Notes: generated by a model not told the origin, from the letters alone. Positions 1 to 6,633 are shown, counted from the stretch's first letter. The stretch: 20,168 bases of DNA from an uncultured Marmoricola sp. (GCA_937868455.1 CALMMO010000021.1:1-20168), one strand, 5' to 3'. Made by a program: numbers and translations.

Positions 1-625
1 AGTCGGTCAACCCTGCCTCTTGGATCTCAACCTCACCGTTGCCGTCGGTGGCCAGGATCCGGTAGCCAGCGGCTCGGAGTTCACTCAACGCCCGCACCGG
101 ATCAGGTTCGACCACGATCGGCACATGCCACAGACTTCCGACCGTGGCTCGCACGGTCTTGGGGTTGTAGGGATCGACACTGTTGCCAGCCAACACGACC
201 CCAGCGACTCCGAAGGCGTCCGCAGTGCGGATGATCGTGCCGGCATTGCCGGGATCGCGTACGTCGGCGCACACGACAACACACCCACCAGGTCGGTCAA
301 GGATGGAGGCCAACGGGCGGTCGACAAACCGACACAGCGCGACGATGCCCTGAGGAGTCACCGAGTCAGCCAGCGAACCCATGGCTCGTTCGTCGACCAG
401 GTGCACTGTCAACCCGTGCAGGAGCCCTTCGTGCTGCTCGAGCGCCGCCTGGGTGACAAAGACTTCAACAACGCACCCTGGCACGTTGAGCGCAGCCTCT
501 AACGACTTCCAGCCCTCGGCCAGAAAGAGACGTTGTTCGGCTCGAAAACTACGACGGGCGAGCTTTCGGGCCGCCTTGACTTTGCCACTCGTGGTGGAAA
601 GTGCGGGGGCCAGAAAGCTCGCCAC
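1..625 (-). CDS. TrmH/SpoU-family RNA 2'-O-methyltransferase, C-terminus cut by window edge
   Basis: About 208 residues are visible; the C-terminus lies beyond base 1. The product should transfer a methyl group from SAM to a ribose 2'-OH in rRNA (23S-type SpoU enzyme). The N-terminal part (ARKLARRSFRAEQRLFLAEG) is the substrate-binding domain typical of 23S enzymes. SpoU motif 1, DPGNAGTIIRTADAF, lies near residues 124-138 and begins the knotted SPOUT domain; motifs 2 and 3 are outside the window. The frame runs open upstream into rplT without a better start, so I place the start at GTG 625. This is 23 bases after the rplT stop and has no clear Shine-Dalgarno, so the start is uncertain. A TrmH gene directly after infC-rpmI-rplT is the usual actinobacterial order. 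The exact target nucleotide cannot be read from the sequence. Confidence 0.85.
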   Translation of the reverse strand, partial: MASFLAPALSTTSGKVKAARKLARRSFRAEQRLFLAEGWKSLEAALNVPGCVVEVFVTQAALEQHEGLLHGLTVHLVDERAMGSLADSVTPQGIVALCRFVDRPLASILDRPGGCVVVCADVRDPGNAGTIIRTADAFGVAGVVLAGNSVDPYNPKTVRATVGSLWHVPIVVEPDPVRALSELRAAGYRILATDGNGEVEIQEAGLTD

Positions 626-648
626 GACGTAAGAGGTCAGACCAGAGG

Positions 649-1032
649 TCAGGCGCTGACTGGAGCGTTCACGTCCTCGGGCAACGCTGCGCGAGCAGCC
701 TCGACGAGAACCGTGAATGCCGGGGCGTCGTTGACAGCAAGGTCGGCAAGGATCTTGCGGTCGACCTCGATCTCAGCAGCCTTCAGGCCCTGGATGAACC
801 GGTTGTAGGTCATGCCGTTGGCGCGGGCCGCGGCGTTGATCCGCTGGATCCACAGCTTGCGGAAGTCGCCCTTCTTCTTGCGGCGGTCTGCGTAGGCGTA
901 GACCAGTGAGTGGGTGACCTGCTCTTTTGCCTTGCGGTAGAGCCGCGAACGCTGTCCGCGGTAGCCGCTGGCGCGATCAAGAACGACCCGACGCTTCTTT
1001 TGGGCGTTTACCGCCCGCTTTACACGTGCCAT
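649..1032 (-). CDS. rplT: 50S ribosomal protein L20
   Basis: This 127-residue protein binds 23S rRNA early in assembly of the large subunit. It begins [15 protein letters not shown] and carries the L20 signature [20 protein letters not shown] near residues 52-71. Length is slightly above the usual 115-120, with an acidic and alanine-rich C-terminal tail. The ATG at 1032 follows AAGGAG with a 7-base spacer. The gene lies 27 bases after rpmI and is the last ribosomal gene of the infC-rpmI-rplT operon. L20 represses this operon in E. coli and B. subtilis. I see no L20-type mimic here, and the control appears to be the attenuator upstream of infC. Confidence 0.97.
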   Translation of the reverse strand: MARVKRAVNAQKKRRVVLDRASGYRGQRSRLYRKAKEQVTHSLVYAYADRRKKKGDFRKLWIQRINAAARANGMTYNRFIQGLKAAEIEVDRKILADLAVNDAPAFTVLVEAARAALPEDVNAPVSA

Positions 1033-1059
1033 CGAAATACTCCTTCTAAATCCTCAAGC

Positions 1060-1254
1060 TCACAGACCGAGCAGCTTCTTGGCGCGCGGCACGTCAACCG
1101 CAGCAACTTCGGTGGTGCCCGACATGCGGCGGGTCATCTTGGACGACTTCTTCTCAAGGTTGTGGCGCAGACCAGTCTTTTGGCGACGGATCTTGCCCGA
1201 CCCTGTCACTCGGAAGCGCTTGCTTGCACCGGAGTGGGTCTTGTTCTTCGGCAT
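1060..1254 (-). CDS. rpmI: 50S ribosomal protein L35
   Basis: A 64-residue, strongly basic protein of the large ribosomal subunit. The start [20 protein letters not shown] and the stretch [20 protein letters not shown] are characteristic of bacterial L35, and the length matches the family. The ATG at 1254 follows AAAGGT with a spacer of about 7 bases. The gene sits 14 bases downstream of infC and 27 bases upstream of rplT, so the three are almost certainly cotranscribed. Confidence 0.97.
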   Translation of the reverse strand: MPKNKTHSGASKRFRVTGSGKIRRQKTGLRHNLEKKSSKMTRRMSGTTEVAAVDVPRAKKLLGL

Positions 1255-1268
1255 CGGTTTTACCTTTC

Positions 1269-1955
1269 TTACAAATCGATGTCTGGGTCGAGGTTTTCGG
1301 AGCGGCGACGCTCCTTCTTCTTCGGTGCGGTTGAGCGTGCTGCCTGGGCGGAAGCGCGCTCTGCGTGCTCCTCGGCCTCCTCAGCGGCTCGTACGGCGGC
1401 CTTCTCAGCCTTTTCGGCCTTGACCTCCGCCTTTGCTTCTGACTTCTTCTTCACTGGGCCCAGCACCATGATCATGTTGCGGCCATCTTGCTTGGGCGAG
1501 GACTCCACGAAGCCGAGTTCGGTGACGTCTTCGGCCAAGCGCTGCAGCAACCGGAACCCGAGTTCGGGACGGTGCTGCTCACGACCGCGGAACATGATCG
1601 TGATCTTGACCTTGTCGCCTTGGCGAAGGAACCGGACCACGTGACCCTTTTTGGTTTCGTAGTCGTGCTGGTCAATCTTGGGACGAAGCTTCATCTCCTT
1701 GATGACCGTGTTGGTCTGGTTCCGTCGAGCTTCACGGGCCTTTTGGGCGTTCTCGTACTTGAACTTCCCATAGTCCATGAGCTTGCAGACCGGTGGTCGA
1801 CCTTGGGGAGCGATCTCAACGAGGTCGAGGTCGGCCTCCACAGCCAACTTGAGGGCCTGGTCAGTTGGCACGATGCCAACTGTTTCGCCGTTGGGGCCAA
1901 CGAGACGGACTTCGGGAACCCGAATCCGGTCGTTGATGCGCAACTCGGTGCTGAT
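1269..1955 (-). CDS. infC: Translation initiation factor IF-3, starting at a non-canonical ATC codon
   Basis: IF-3 binds the 30S subunit, keeps the subunits apart and checks start codon and initiator tRNA. The family opening [19 protein letters not shown] is followed by the N-domain and [15 protein letters not shown], a linker, and the C-domain ([36 protein letters not shown]). A tail of about 60 residues rich in Ala, Glu and Lys ends [11 protein letters not shown], an extension often seen in actinobacteria. I place the start at ATC 1953-1955. A perfect AGGAGG (1960-1965) lies four bases upstream, and the decoded start [10 protein letters not shown] matches actinobacterial IF-3. The next possible start, TTG 1943, lacks an RBS at proper spacing. 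This gives 228 residues. Rare starts allow IF-3 autoregulation in E. coli; the same is inferred here. An attenuator precedes the gene. Confidence 0.95.
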   Translation of the reverse strand: MSTELRINDRIRVPEVRLVGPNGETVGIVPTDQALKLAVEADLDLVEIAPQGRPPVCKLMDYGKFKYENAQKAREARRNQTNTVIKEMKLRPKIDQHDYETKKGHVVRFLRQGDKVKITIMFRGREQHRPELGFRLLQRLAEDVTELGFVESSPKQDGRNMIMVLGPVKKKSEAKAEVKAEKAEKAAVRAAEEAEEHAERASAQAARSTAPKKKERRRSENLDPDIDL

Positions 1956-1997
1956 GTGTCCTCCTGGATAGCGTCTGTCGACCAGCGAAAACCAAAG

Positions 1998-2025
1998 AAG
2001 GCCTCCGCACGCAAGCGGAAGCCTT
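1998..2025 (-). terminator. Intrinsic terminator (attenuator) in the infC leader
   Basis: Read on the minus strand, AAGGCTTCCGC (2025-2015) pairs with GCGGAGGCCTT (2008-1998) over 11 base pairs, one of them G-U, across a 6-base loop. It is followed by CTTTGGTTTTCG, a broken U-rich tract. The hairpin ends about 43 bases before the infC start and lies inside the leader rather than after a gene, so it should act as an attenuator. Confidence 0.7.
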
Positions 2026-2130
2026 AGATAGTCACCAGAGCGCCGGCATCAGCCGGAAGTCTGACGACTTCTTCGGACCCAACCCGACGACTAGGAGTCG
2101 ATGCGGGTGGGAGATCTAAGTCTCCGCTTG
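2012..2130 (-). promoter_or_regulatory. Antiterminator pairing in the infC leader
   Basis: The minus-strand segment CAAGCGGAGACTTAGAT (2130-2114) is complementary to ATCTAAGGCTTCCGCTTG (2029-2012). The pairing has 8 plus 7 base pairs with a small internal loop. The second segment contains the whole 5' arm of the terminator at 1998-2025, so the two structures exclude each other. The first segment can also fold on itself as GGAGA-CTTAGA-TCTCC (2125-2110), a possible anti-antiterminator. Between the two arms lie three small hairpins (2088-2100, 2056-2071, 2043-2056). This is a complete attenuator logic, read from base pairing only. Confidence 0.6.
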
Positions 2131-2151
2131 TGGATTGCGCACAGGATGCAC
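2116..2151 (-). CDS. Short upstream ORF (11 codons) in the infC leader
   Basis: GTG 2151 opens a frame reading M-H-P-V-R-N-P-Q-A-E-T and stopping at TAG 2118-2116. A second in-frame GTG lies at 2142. There is no Shine-Dalgarno. A -10-like TATCGT at 2167-2172 would put the transcript start near 2160, only about 9 bases before the GTG. The last five codons coincide with the 5' arm of the antiterminator. A ribosome reaching the stop codon would cover that arm and let the terminator form, while absent or stalled ribosomes would free it. That makes a regulatory leader peptide more likely than a chance ORF, but translation is not proven. Confidence 0.45.
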   Translation of the reverse strand: MHPVRNPQAET

Positions 2152-2166
2152 AATCGGTCGCGGGCA

Positions 2167-2172
2167 ACGATA
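2167..2172 (-). promoter_or_regulatory. Possible -10 element for infC-rpmI-rplT
   Basis: TATCGT on the minus strand fits the TAnnnT pattern. It lies just after the stop of the SseB-like gene (2194) and would start the transcript near 2160, at the beginning of the structured leader. No convincing -35 box is seen at 16-18 bases. Confidence 0.35.
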
Positions 2173-2193
2173 CCTGGGTCTAGGGAGGTTCAC

Positions 2194-2703
2194 CTAATCG
2201 GTGCCGGCTGAGGTCAGCCATCCCCAGCGACCATCACCGAGCCCGACGAGCCGGTGCCCACTCGCGGCGGCGGTCAAGTCCTCGCCGTCGATGACAAACC
2301 GTTGCGGACCAGCGATGTCAACGACCACCGCGACCGCCTCTTCGTGAACCGCAGACTCGCACGCCTGGGCGCAGCTGACTGGTACCGGGCGGGCACTGGG
2401 GTCCCAGGCTGCCATCGATGCGGTGGAGGTGAAGGCCAACAGCGCCTTAGCGCCATCGCCACGCTGGATAAACACCGCTGCCATCTCCGAGGACTTATCG
2501 CGAGCAAGCCCGTGCTCGTCGTACTCCACCTCTCCGAGCACAGCCACAACAGGGACCAGCAACCTCGACCTCACCAGCGCGGCCAGCACGGCGGGTGCTG
2601 CCGAGGGATCGTCGGCAAAAGCAGCAAATGCAGTGGCAACCTCGAGGGGTGTCTCGCCATGATCGTCTTCGTAGCCCTGGGTATGCCCGTCGATGTCACG
2701 CAC
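2194..2703 (-). CDS. SseB-like domain protein, function unknown
   Basis: This 169-residue soluble protein has no signal peptide or membrane segment. The order LVRSRLLVPVVAVLGEVEYD, then SEMAAVFIQRGDGAKALLAFTS near residues 70-95, and the C-terminal VDIAGPQRFVIDGEDL match the SseB N-terminal-like domain family. That family is common in actinobacteria and often sits next to infC; its biochemical role is unknown. The start is GTG 2703, with GAGGTG close upstream, and is uncertain by a few codons. The gene is divergent from the kinase gene starting at 2752, leaving 48 bases for promoters of both. It ends about 35 bases before the presumed infC transcript start. Confidence 0.75.
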   Translation of the reverse strand: MRDIDGHTQGYEDDHGETPLEVATAFAAFADDPSAAPAVLAALVRSRLLVPVVAVLGEVEYDEHGLARDKSSEMAAVFIQRGDGAKALLAFTSTASMAAWDPSARPVPVSCAQACESAVHEEAVAVVVDIAGPQRFVIDGEDLTAAASGHRLVGLGDGRWGWLTSAGTD

Positions 2704-2751
2704 ACCTCGATGGTGTCAGACTGCGACGGCGAGCTTGAAAGGTGGTCACCC

Positions 2752-3306
2752 GTGCGCAGTGTGGAGTACGACGCACGCCGTGTGATCGCCCATGCCGAAG
2801 CCACTCCCGCGCGGCTGGGTAACTCTCGGCTGATTGTGATCGATGGCCCCGCTGGTTCGGGCAAATCCACGTTGGCTGAGGCGATCACTTCGCTGCGCCC
2901 AGCCACAAGCCTCGTCGTTCACCTCGATGATCTCTATCCCGGCTGGGGTGGCATGTCTGCGGTTCATCAACTGCTCCCCCGCATGCTCCAGCCCATGGCC
3001 GCAGGATGGCCTGGTCACTACCGCCATTTCGATTGGTATCAGGATCGGCTCACGCATTCAGTGGTTGTCCCGCACCGGCCCTTGGTCATCGTTGAGGGTT
3101 GCGCCAGCGGTCTGCGCACCCTCGCTCACTGGACCTCGACCCTGGTGTGGGTCGAAGCCCCTCGTGCGACCCGGTGGCAGCGGGGTCAAGTGCGTGGCGG
3201 GGTCGGCGTCAGTGAGCACTGGCGCGCCTGGTCTGTGCGCGAGGACGCAATCCATCAACGCGAAGCCACGCGTTCGCGAGCCGACCTGGTGTTGCCCAAT
3301 CGGTGA
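2752..3306 (+). CDS. P-loop NTPase, uridine-kinase-like
   Basis: This 184-residue cytoplasmic protein has a clear Walker A motif, GPAGSGKST (residues 32-40, after LIVID). A second conserved block is VVHLDDLYPGWGG near 55-67, placed like the substrate and Mg-binding aspartates of uridine kinase. VVPHRPLVIVEGCASG follows near 105-120, then WVEAPRATRWQRGQVRGG, a probable lid with several arginines. This resembles the uridine kinase/phosphoribulokinase superfamily; the true substrate is unknown. I chose GTG 2752, preceded by AAAGG with a suitable spacer. The frame is open far upstream, including an ATG at 2710, but that stretch is antisense to the SseB-like gene. The aldose epimerase follows after 15 bases. 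Confidence 0.75.
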   Translation: MRSVEYDARRVIAHAEATPARLGNSRLIVIDGPAGSGKSTLAEAITSLRPATSLVVHLDDLYPGWGGMSAVHQLLPRMLQPMAAGWPGHYRHFDWYQDRLTHSVVVPHRPLVIVEGCASGLRTLAHWTSTLVWVEAPRATRWQRGQVRGGVGVSEHWRAWSVREDAIHQREATRSRADLVLPNR

Positions 3307-3308
3307 CC

Positions 3309-3314
3309 TAGATT
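3309..3314 (+). promoter_or_regulatory. -10 element giving a leaderless transcript for the aldose 1-epimerase
   Basis: TAGATT lies exactly 7 bases before the ATG at 3322, which has no Shine-Dalgarno. That spacing would start the transcript at the A of the start codon, a common arrangement in actinobacteria. No good -35 is visible. The same layout occurs at hisE. Confidence 0.45.
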
Positions 3315-3321
3315 TGCGGGC

Positions 3322-4212
3322 ATGAGCCAAAGCGGGCACGAATACGTCCTGGAGTCGCACGGCTATCGCGCAGTCATCACCCAGGCCGGTGCAACCTTGC
3401 GCGAGTTGCAGTGTGAGGGCCGCGATCTGATCGTCGGATTCCCCGAGGGGGCGATGGCCTCGGCTGGGCGGGGACAGCATCTGATCCCGTGGCCCAATCG
3501 GATCCGCGACGGCAAATATGAGTACGCCGACAGATCCCACCAACTCCCCCTCTCTGAACCAGCACGGGCCAACTCGAGCCACGGGCTGACCCGCTGGGCT
3601 TGCTGGAACGCCACGCAGCACACTGCCGACACCGTGGCCATGGGCTACCAACTCATGGCGCAACCGGGCTACCCGTGGGCACTCTCGCTCCAGATCCGCT
3701 ACACAGTGGATGCCTCAGGACTCAACGTGGCTGTTGAGGCAACGAACCTCAGCGACTCGCCCGCGCCGTACGCCTATGGTGCTCATCCCTACCTGACCAC
3801 TGGTTCAGAAACGATCGATGACAACACTTTGGTGGTGAGCACCAGCGCCTTCGTCGAAGTCGATCCCGATCGTCTGCTGCCCACACGTACTACCGCCGTT
3901 GCCGGCACATCATTGGACTTCGCAGCGGGCAAGACACTGAGTGGGATTGCCCTAGACACAGCCTTTGCCACACAAGGCCCACTTGCCCTCATCCTGACGA
4001 ACTCAGCAGGTCAAGGGGTGAGGCTATGGGGTGATGAGGCCATCAAGTGGGTGCAGTTCTACACAGCCGACGACAACCCTGCGATGGCACGCCATGCCTT
4101 GGCTGCCGAGCCGATGACGGCGCCACCGGACGCTTTCAATTCGAAGGTCGATCTGATCCACCTCGCCCCCGGCGCCACCCACACGTTGACCTGGGGCATC
4201 GCCGCAATCTAG
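3322..4212 (+). CDS. Aldose 1-epimerase (mutarotase) family protein
   Basis: At 296 residues this is a full-length GalM-like protein. The family interconverts alpha and beta anomers of sugars such as glucose and galactose in the cytoplasm. The active-site landmarks are present: PWPNRIRDG (residues 57-64), NSSHGL with the first His at 87, YGAHPYL with the second His at 155, LDTAF with an Asp at 212, and the probable catalytic base Glu263 in AAEPMTAPPDAF. Family members also act on hexose 6-phosphates or other sugars, so the substrate is open. The ATG at 3322 has no RBS but does have a leaderless-type -10. The gene ends tail to tail with the PH-domain gene, overlapping its stop codon. Confidence 0.88.
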   Translation: MSQSGHEYVLESHGYRAVITQAGATLRELQCEGRDLIVGFPEGAMASAGRGQHLIPWPNRIRDGKYEYADRSHQLPLSEPARANSSHGLTRWACWNATQHTADTVAMGYQLMAQPGYPWALSLQIRYTVDASGLNVAVEATNLSDSPAPYAYGAHPYLTTGSETIDDNTLVVSTSAFVEVDPDRLLPTRTTAVAGTSLDFAAGKTLSGIALDTAFATQGPLALILTNSAGQGVRLWGDEAIKWVQFYTADDNPAMARHALAAEPMTAPPDAFNSKVDLIHLAPGATHTLTWGIAAI

Positions 4213-4658
4213 TGATCTGGCGGCATGTGTGCGGCGAGGAGTTCGCGAAACTCACGCACCGCACGTCGGGCAGTTGACCCATCGGAGCCTTGCACCCCGA
4301 ACACCGAGAGCGTGGTGCCATCGGCCAAATCCAATTCAGCCCATGGAGCGCCCTCGCGCAAAGAGAAGTTCACAATCTGGGCCCACTCGAAGGTGCGGGT
4401 GCGATAGCCGTTGACGACCGTGACCGCAGAGTCACTCACGCTCAATCGGGAACGGGCCATCGCCCACCACGCCACGAACAATCCAACGAACATCGCCACG
4501 ATCGTGGCTCGCTGGCCGTAATCGAAGTAGCCCCGGATGCGTGGACCCCAGGAGATCCACACGACCGAGCACATCACCACCAAGGTGAGGATGGCGATCA
4601 GTCCGGCGATCCTGGCACCGACAGGGCGCCAGGTCCGCTCATTAGAGGCGGCAGGCAT
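4209..4658 (-). CDS. Small membrane protein with bacterial PH domain
   Basis: This 149-residue protein has two hydrophobic segments near residues 18-36 (GLIAILTLVVMCSVVWISW) and 50-66 (IVAMFVGLFVAWWAMAR). A soluble domain of about 80 residues follows (LSVSDSAVTVVNGYRTRTFEWAQI, then FSLREGAPWAELDLADGT). The pattern matches actinobacterial bacterial-PH (bPH_6-like) proteins, which have no firmly known function. The ATG at 4658 lies inside the 3' end of hisG (17-base overlap) and has no Shine-Dalgarno, so translation is probably coupled to hisG. This neighbour pair is common in actinobacteria. Its TAG overlaps the stop of the convergent epimerase gene. Confidence 0.8.
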   Translation of the reverse strand: MPAASNERTWRPVGARIAGLIAILTLVVMCSVVWISWGPRIRGYFDYGQRATIVAMFVGLFVAWWAMARSRLSVSDSAVTVVNGYRTRTFEWAQIVNFSLREGAPWAELDLADGTTLSVFGVQGSDGSTARRAVREFRELLAAHMPPDH

Positions 4659-5514
4659 GGATATCGGTGAGCAAAATGCCCCGAGCCCCTAGGTCGTAAA
4701 GATCATCCATCAGACGCTGTGCGCCCGCACGGGGAACCATGGATCGCACGGCAACCCACTCTGCCCGATGCAACGGCGACACCGTCGGAGACTCAATGCC
4801 TGGAGTGAGCGCGATGGCGGCCTCCACAGCAGAAGTCGGGATGTCGTAGTCCATCATCAGGTAACCCCGTGCGACCAAGACGCCATCGAGCCGCCGCTTG
4901 AAAACTTCGAAGCCTTCCGGATCGGGGGCATCGGCGCGGGTGATCAGCACCGCTTCAGACTCCAAGATCACCTCACCGAACACCGCGAGTCCGGCTTGGC
5001 GCAGGGTGCTCCCGGTTTCGACCACATCGGCGATCACATCGGCAACCCCGAGTTGCACCGAGGTCTCCACCGCGCCATCGAGTCGAGTGACGCTGGCTTG
5101 CACCCCCTTGGCCTTGAGGTAGTTGCTCACCACTCCGGCGTAGGAGGTGGCAATGCGGCGGCCCTCGAGGTCCTCAACTGAGTCGCAGGTGCCGGGTGGG
5201 GCCGCGAACCGGAACCGCGATCGACCAAATCCCAAGGCCAAAACCTCATCAGCCTTGGCACCAGAATCCAAGAGCAGATCGCGGCCAGTGATACCCACAT
5301 CGAGTTGGCCCTCGCCGACGTACAGCGCGATGTCGCGCGGGCGAAGATAGAAGAATTCGACGCCGTTCTCCGGGTCAGTCAGCGTGAGTTCTTTGGCGTC
5401 ATTGCGCTGCCGATAGCCAGCCTCACGCAACATGTCAGTGGCCGATTGAGACAGCGCACCCTTATTGGGCAACGCGATGCGAAGCGGTCGCGTTTCAAGC
5501 GTGGAGTTGCTCAT
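4642..5514 (-). CDS. hisG: ATP phosphoribosyltransferase, long form
   Basis: HisG catalyses the first step of histidine synthesis, joining ATP and PRPP into phosphoribosyl-ATP. At 290 residues it is the long form with a C-terminal regulatory domain (from about residue 215), which normally senses histidine. LRIALPNKGAL opens the protein, DVGITGRDLL lies near residues 72-81, and the PRPP-binding loop is ADVIADVVETGSTLR at 158-172. The ATG at 5514 follows AGGAA with a short spacer, nine bases after the hisE stop. hisE and hisG form an operon; the other his genes are not in this window. Confidence 0.97.
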   Translation of the reverse strand: MSNSTLETRPLRIALPNKGALSQSATDMLREAGYRQRNDAKELTLTDPENGVEFFYLRPRDIALYVGEGQLDVGITGRDLLLDSGAKADEVLALGFGRSRFRFAAPPGTCDSVEDLEGRRIATSYAGVVSNYLKAKGVQASVTRLDGAVETSVQLGVADVIADVVETGSTLRQAGLAVFGEVILESEAVLITRADAPDPEGFEVFKRRLDGVLVARGYLMMDYDIPTSAVEAAIALTPGIESPTVSPLHRAEWVAVRSMVPRAGAQRLMDDLYDLGARGILLTDIHACRL

Positions 5515-5523
5515 GAAAGGTTC

Positions 5524-5787
5524 CTAGAGGTGTGTATAGACGTCATCGAGGGAGATTCCGGCCGCCAACATCAGCACCTGCGCGTGATAGAGCAGTTGAC
5601 TGATCTCTTCGGCGGCCCGCTCATGGCCTTCATGCTCGGCGGCCATCCACGACTCGGCGGCCTCTTCGACGAGTTTCTTGCCGATGAAGTGCACCCCAGC
5701 GTCGAGTTCGGCGACAGTCTTGGAACCTGCCGGGCGGGTGAGAGCCTTCTCAGAGAGTTCAGCCCACAGTTCCTCGAACGTCTTCAC
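5524..5787 (-). CDS. hisE: Phosphoribosyl-ATP pyrophosphatase
   Basis: HisE hydrolyses phosphoribosyl-ATP to phosphoribosyl-AMP, the second step of histidine synthesis. The 87-residue chain has the all-helical MazG-like fold signature: KKLVEEAAE (38-46) with metal-binding glutamates, and [11 protein letters not shown] (58-68). It ends in [11 protein letters not shown], as usual for actinobacterial HisE. The start is GTG 5787, with no Shine-Dalgarno but a -10 box seven bases upstream, so the mRNA is probably leaderless. hisG follows after nine bases. Confidence 0.95.
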   Translation of the reverse strand: MKTFEELWAELSEKALTRPAGSKTVAELDAGVHFIGKKLVEEAAESWMAAEHEGHERAAEEISQLLYHAQVLMLAAGISLDDVYTHL

Positions 5788-5794
5788 GCGGGCA

Positions 5795-5800
5795 AGGCTA
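5795..5800 (-). promoter_or_regulatory. -10 element giving a leaderless hisE transcript
   Basis: TAGCCT on the minus strand is separated by exactly 7 bases (TGCCCGC) from the GTG start of hisE, which lacks an RBS. The transcript would begin at the start codon itself. This supports a promoter for hisE-hisG and the PH gene separate from the transporter upstream. Confidence 0.5.
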
Positions 5801-5855
5801 CCTGTGGCGGACCCTCACGCCTCGCCGGGTTCACGTGCTGGGCCGCCTCACAATG

Positions 5856-5895
5856 AGTGATGCCCCACCCAGCCGAGGCCAAATGGGGCATCACT
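5856..5895 (-). terminator. Strong hairpin after the riboflavin transporter gene
   Basis: AGTGATGCCCCA (5856-5867) and TGGGGCATCACT (5884-5895) form a perfect 12-base-pair stem with a 16-base loop. It begins three bases after the transporter stop codon. No U-rich tract follows on either strand. It is best read as a U-less terminator or mRNA 3'-end stabiliser separating the transporter from hisE. Confidence 0.55.
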
Positions 5896-5897
5896 AC

Positions 5898-6566
5898 TCA
5901 GGCAGCAGCCTGATTGCTCTCTCTGGCGACTCGCAGCCACACCACGAAGCCCCAGATCACAAAGCCTGCATAGAACAGGTACATCGCCATCGTCGGGTAG
6001 TAGCCAGCGTTGTAGAGGCTCCAAACACCCACGATGTCCACCAAGATCCAGATCAGCCAGAACTCCACCCAGCCACGTGCCATGCCGTACGTCGCCAAGA
6101 TCGAGCCGATCAGGATCCACGATTCGGTCAGCGGACCCCATGAGCCCAACTGCGTGACGATCCAGTAGGCAAGCCCGTAGCCCACCACGGCCATGACCAG
6201 CAGTTGAACGCGCTCGCGAGAGGTTGCCCAACGAGGAGTGATCGCGCCGCCGTCTGCGGCTCCGCCTTCGTTACGCGACTTCGACCACTTCCACCAGCCA
6301 TAGAGAGCCAGCCCAGCAAAGAAGACCTGGCGGCCCGCTTGGCCCCACAACGGCTCAGTCGCAACTCCAGAGAGTTCTCCACTGGCAAACACTGTGAACA
6401 GCAAGGCGTTACCGATCAGACCGACCGGCCACGCCCACACCAAGCGGCGCATGCCCAAGATTGCGCTGGCCAGGCCAAACACGTTTCCGACTACCTCTGG
6501 CACTCGCAAACCGCCATCCCCAACTGGGATCACTCCGTGCAACAGCCAATCAAGCAGACCCATCAT
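5898..6566 (-). CDS. pnuX: PnuC-family riboflavin transporter, PnuX/RibM type
   Basis: This 222-residue membrane protein has about seven predicted helices (near 21-38, 42-60, 75-91, 119-137, 147-161, 165-183, 190-210), matching the 3+1+3 PnuC fold. YGWWKW (86-91) ends the third helix, and EFWLIWILVDIVGVWSLY is the PnuC signature near 165-183. PnuC proteins move vitamins by facilitated diffusion. An FMN riboswitch directly upstream argues for riboflavin rather than nicotinamide riboside, as for the actinobacterial RibM/PnuX transporters. Two consecutive ATGs (6566, 6563) follow GGAAAGG (6578-6572) at 5 and 8 bases, and either may start. No riboflavin biosynthesis gene is nearby; the gene sits between rpe and hisE. 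Confidence 0.85.
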   Translation of the reverse strand: MMGLLDWLLHGVIPVGDGGLRVPEVVGNVFGLASAILGMRRLVWAWPVGLIGNALLFTVFASGELSGVATEPLWGQAGRQVFFAGLALYGWWKWSKSRNEGGAADGGAITPRWATSRERVQLLVMAVVGYGLAYWIVTQLGSWGPLTESWILIGSILATYGMARGWVEFWLIWILVDIVGVWSLYNAGYYPTMAMYLFYAGFVIWGFVVWLRVARESNQAAA

Positions 6567-6587
6567 TCATGCCTTTCCATGTCGTCC

Positions 6588-6612
6588 CTCGGCCCCACAT
6601 GTGCGCGCCGAG
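6588..6612 (-). promoter_or_regulatory. Hairpin just upstream of the transporter RBS
   Basis: CTCGGC (6588-6593) pairs with GCCGAG (6607-6612) across 13 bases that contain the palindrome CACATGTG. In the RNA it ends about 9 bases before the Shine-Dalgarno at 6572-6578. It may be part of the riboswitch expression platform; a role in access to the RBS is inference. Confidence 0.35.
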
Positions 6613-6633
6613 TTTTGGGGTGAAATAGGGGTT

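Noticed and set aside
2254..2751. The kinase frame is open for another 166 codons upstream on the plus strand.
   Set aside because: This part is antisense to the SseB-like gene, shows no domain, and the RBS supports a start at 2752.
6617..6626. Plus-strand GGGGTGAAAT, resembling the first block of an FMN riboswitch in the opposite direction.
   Set aside because: None of the other conserved RFN blocks follow it on the plus strand.
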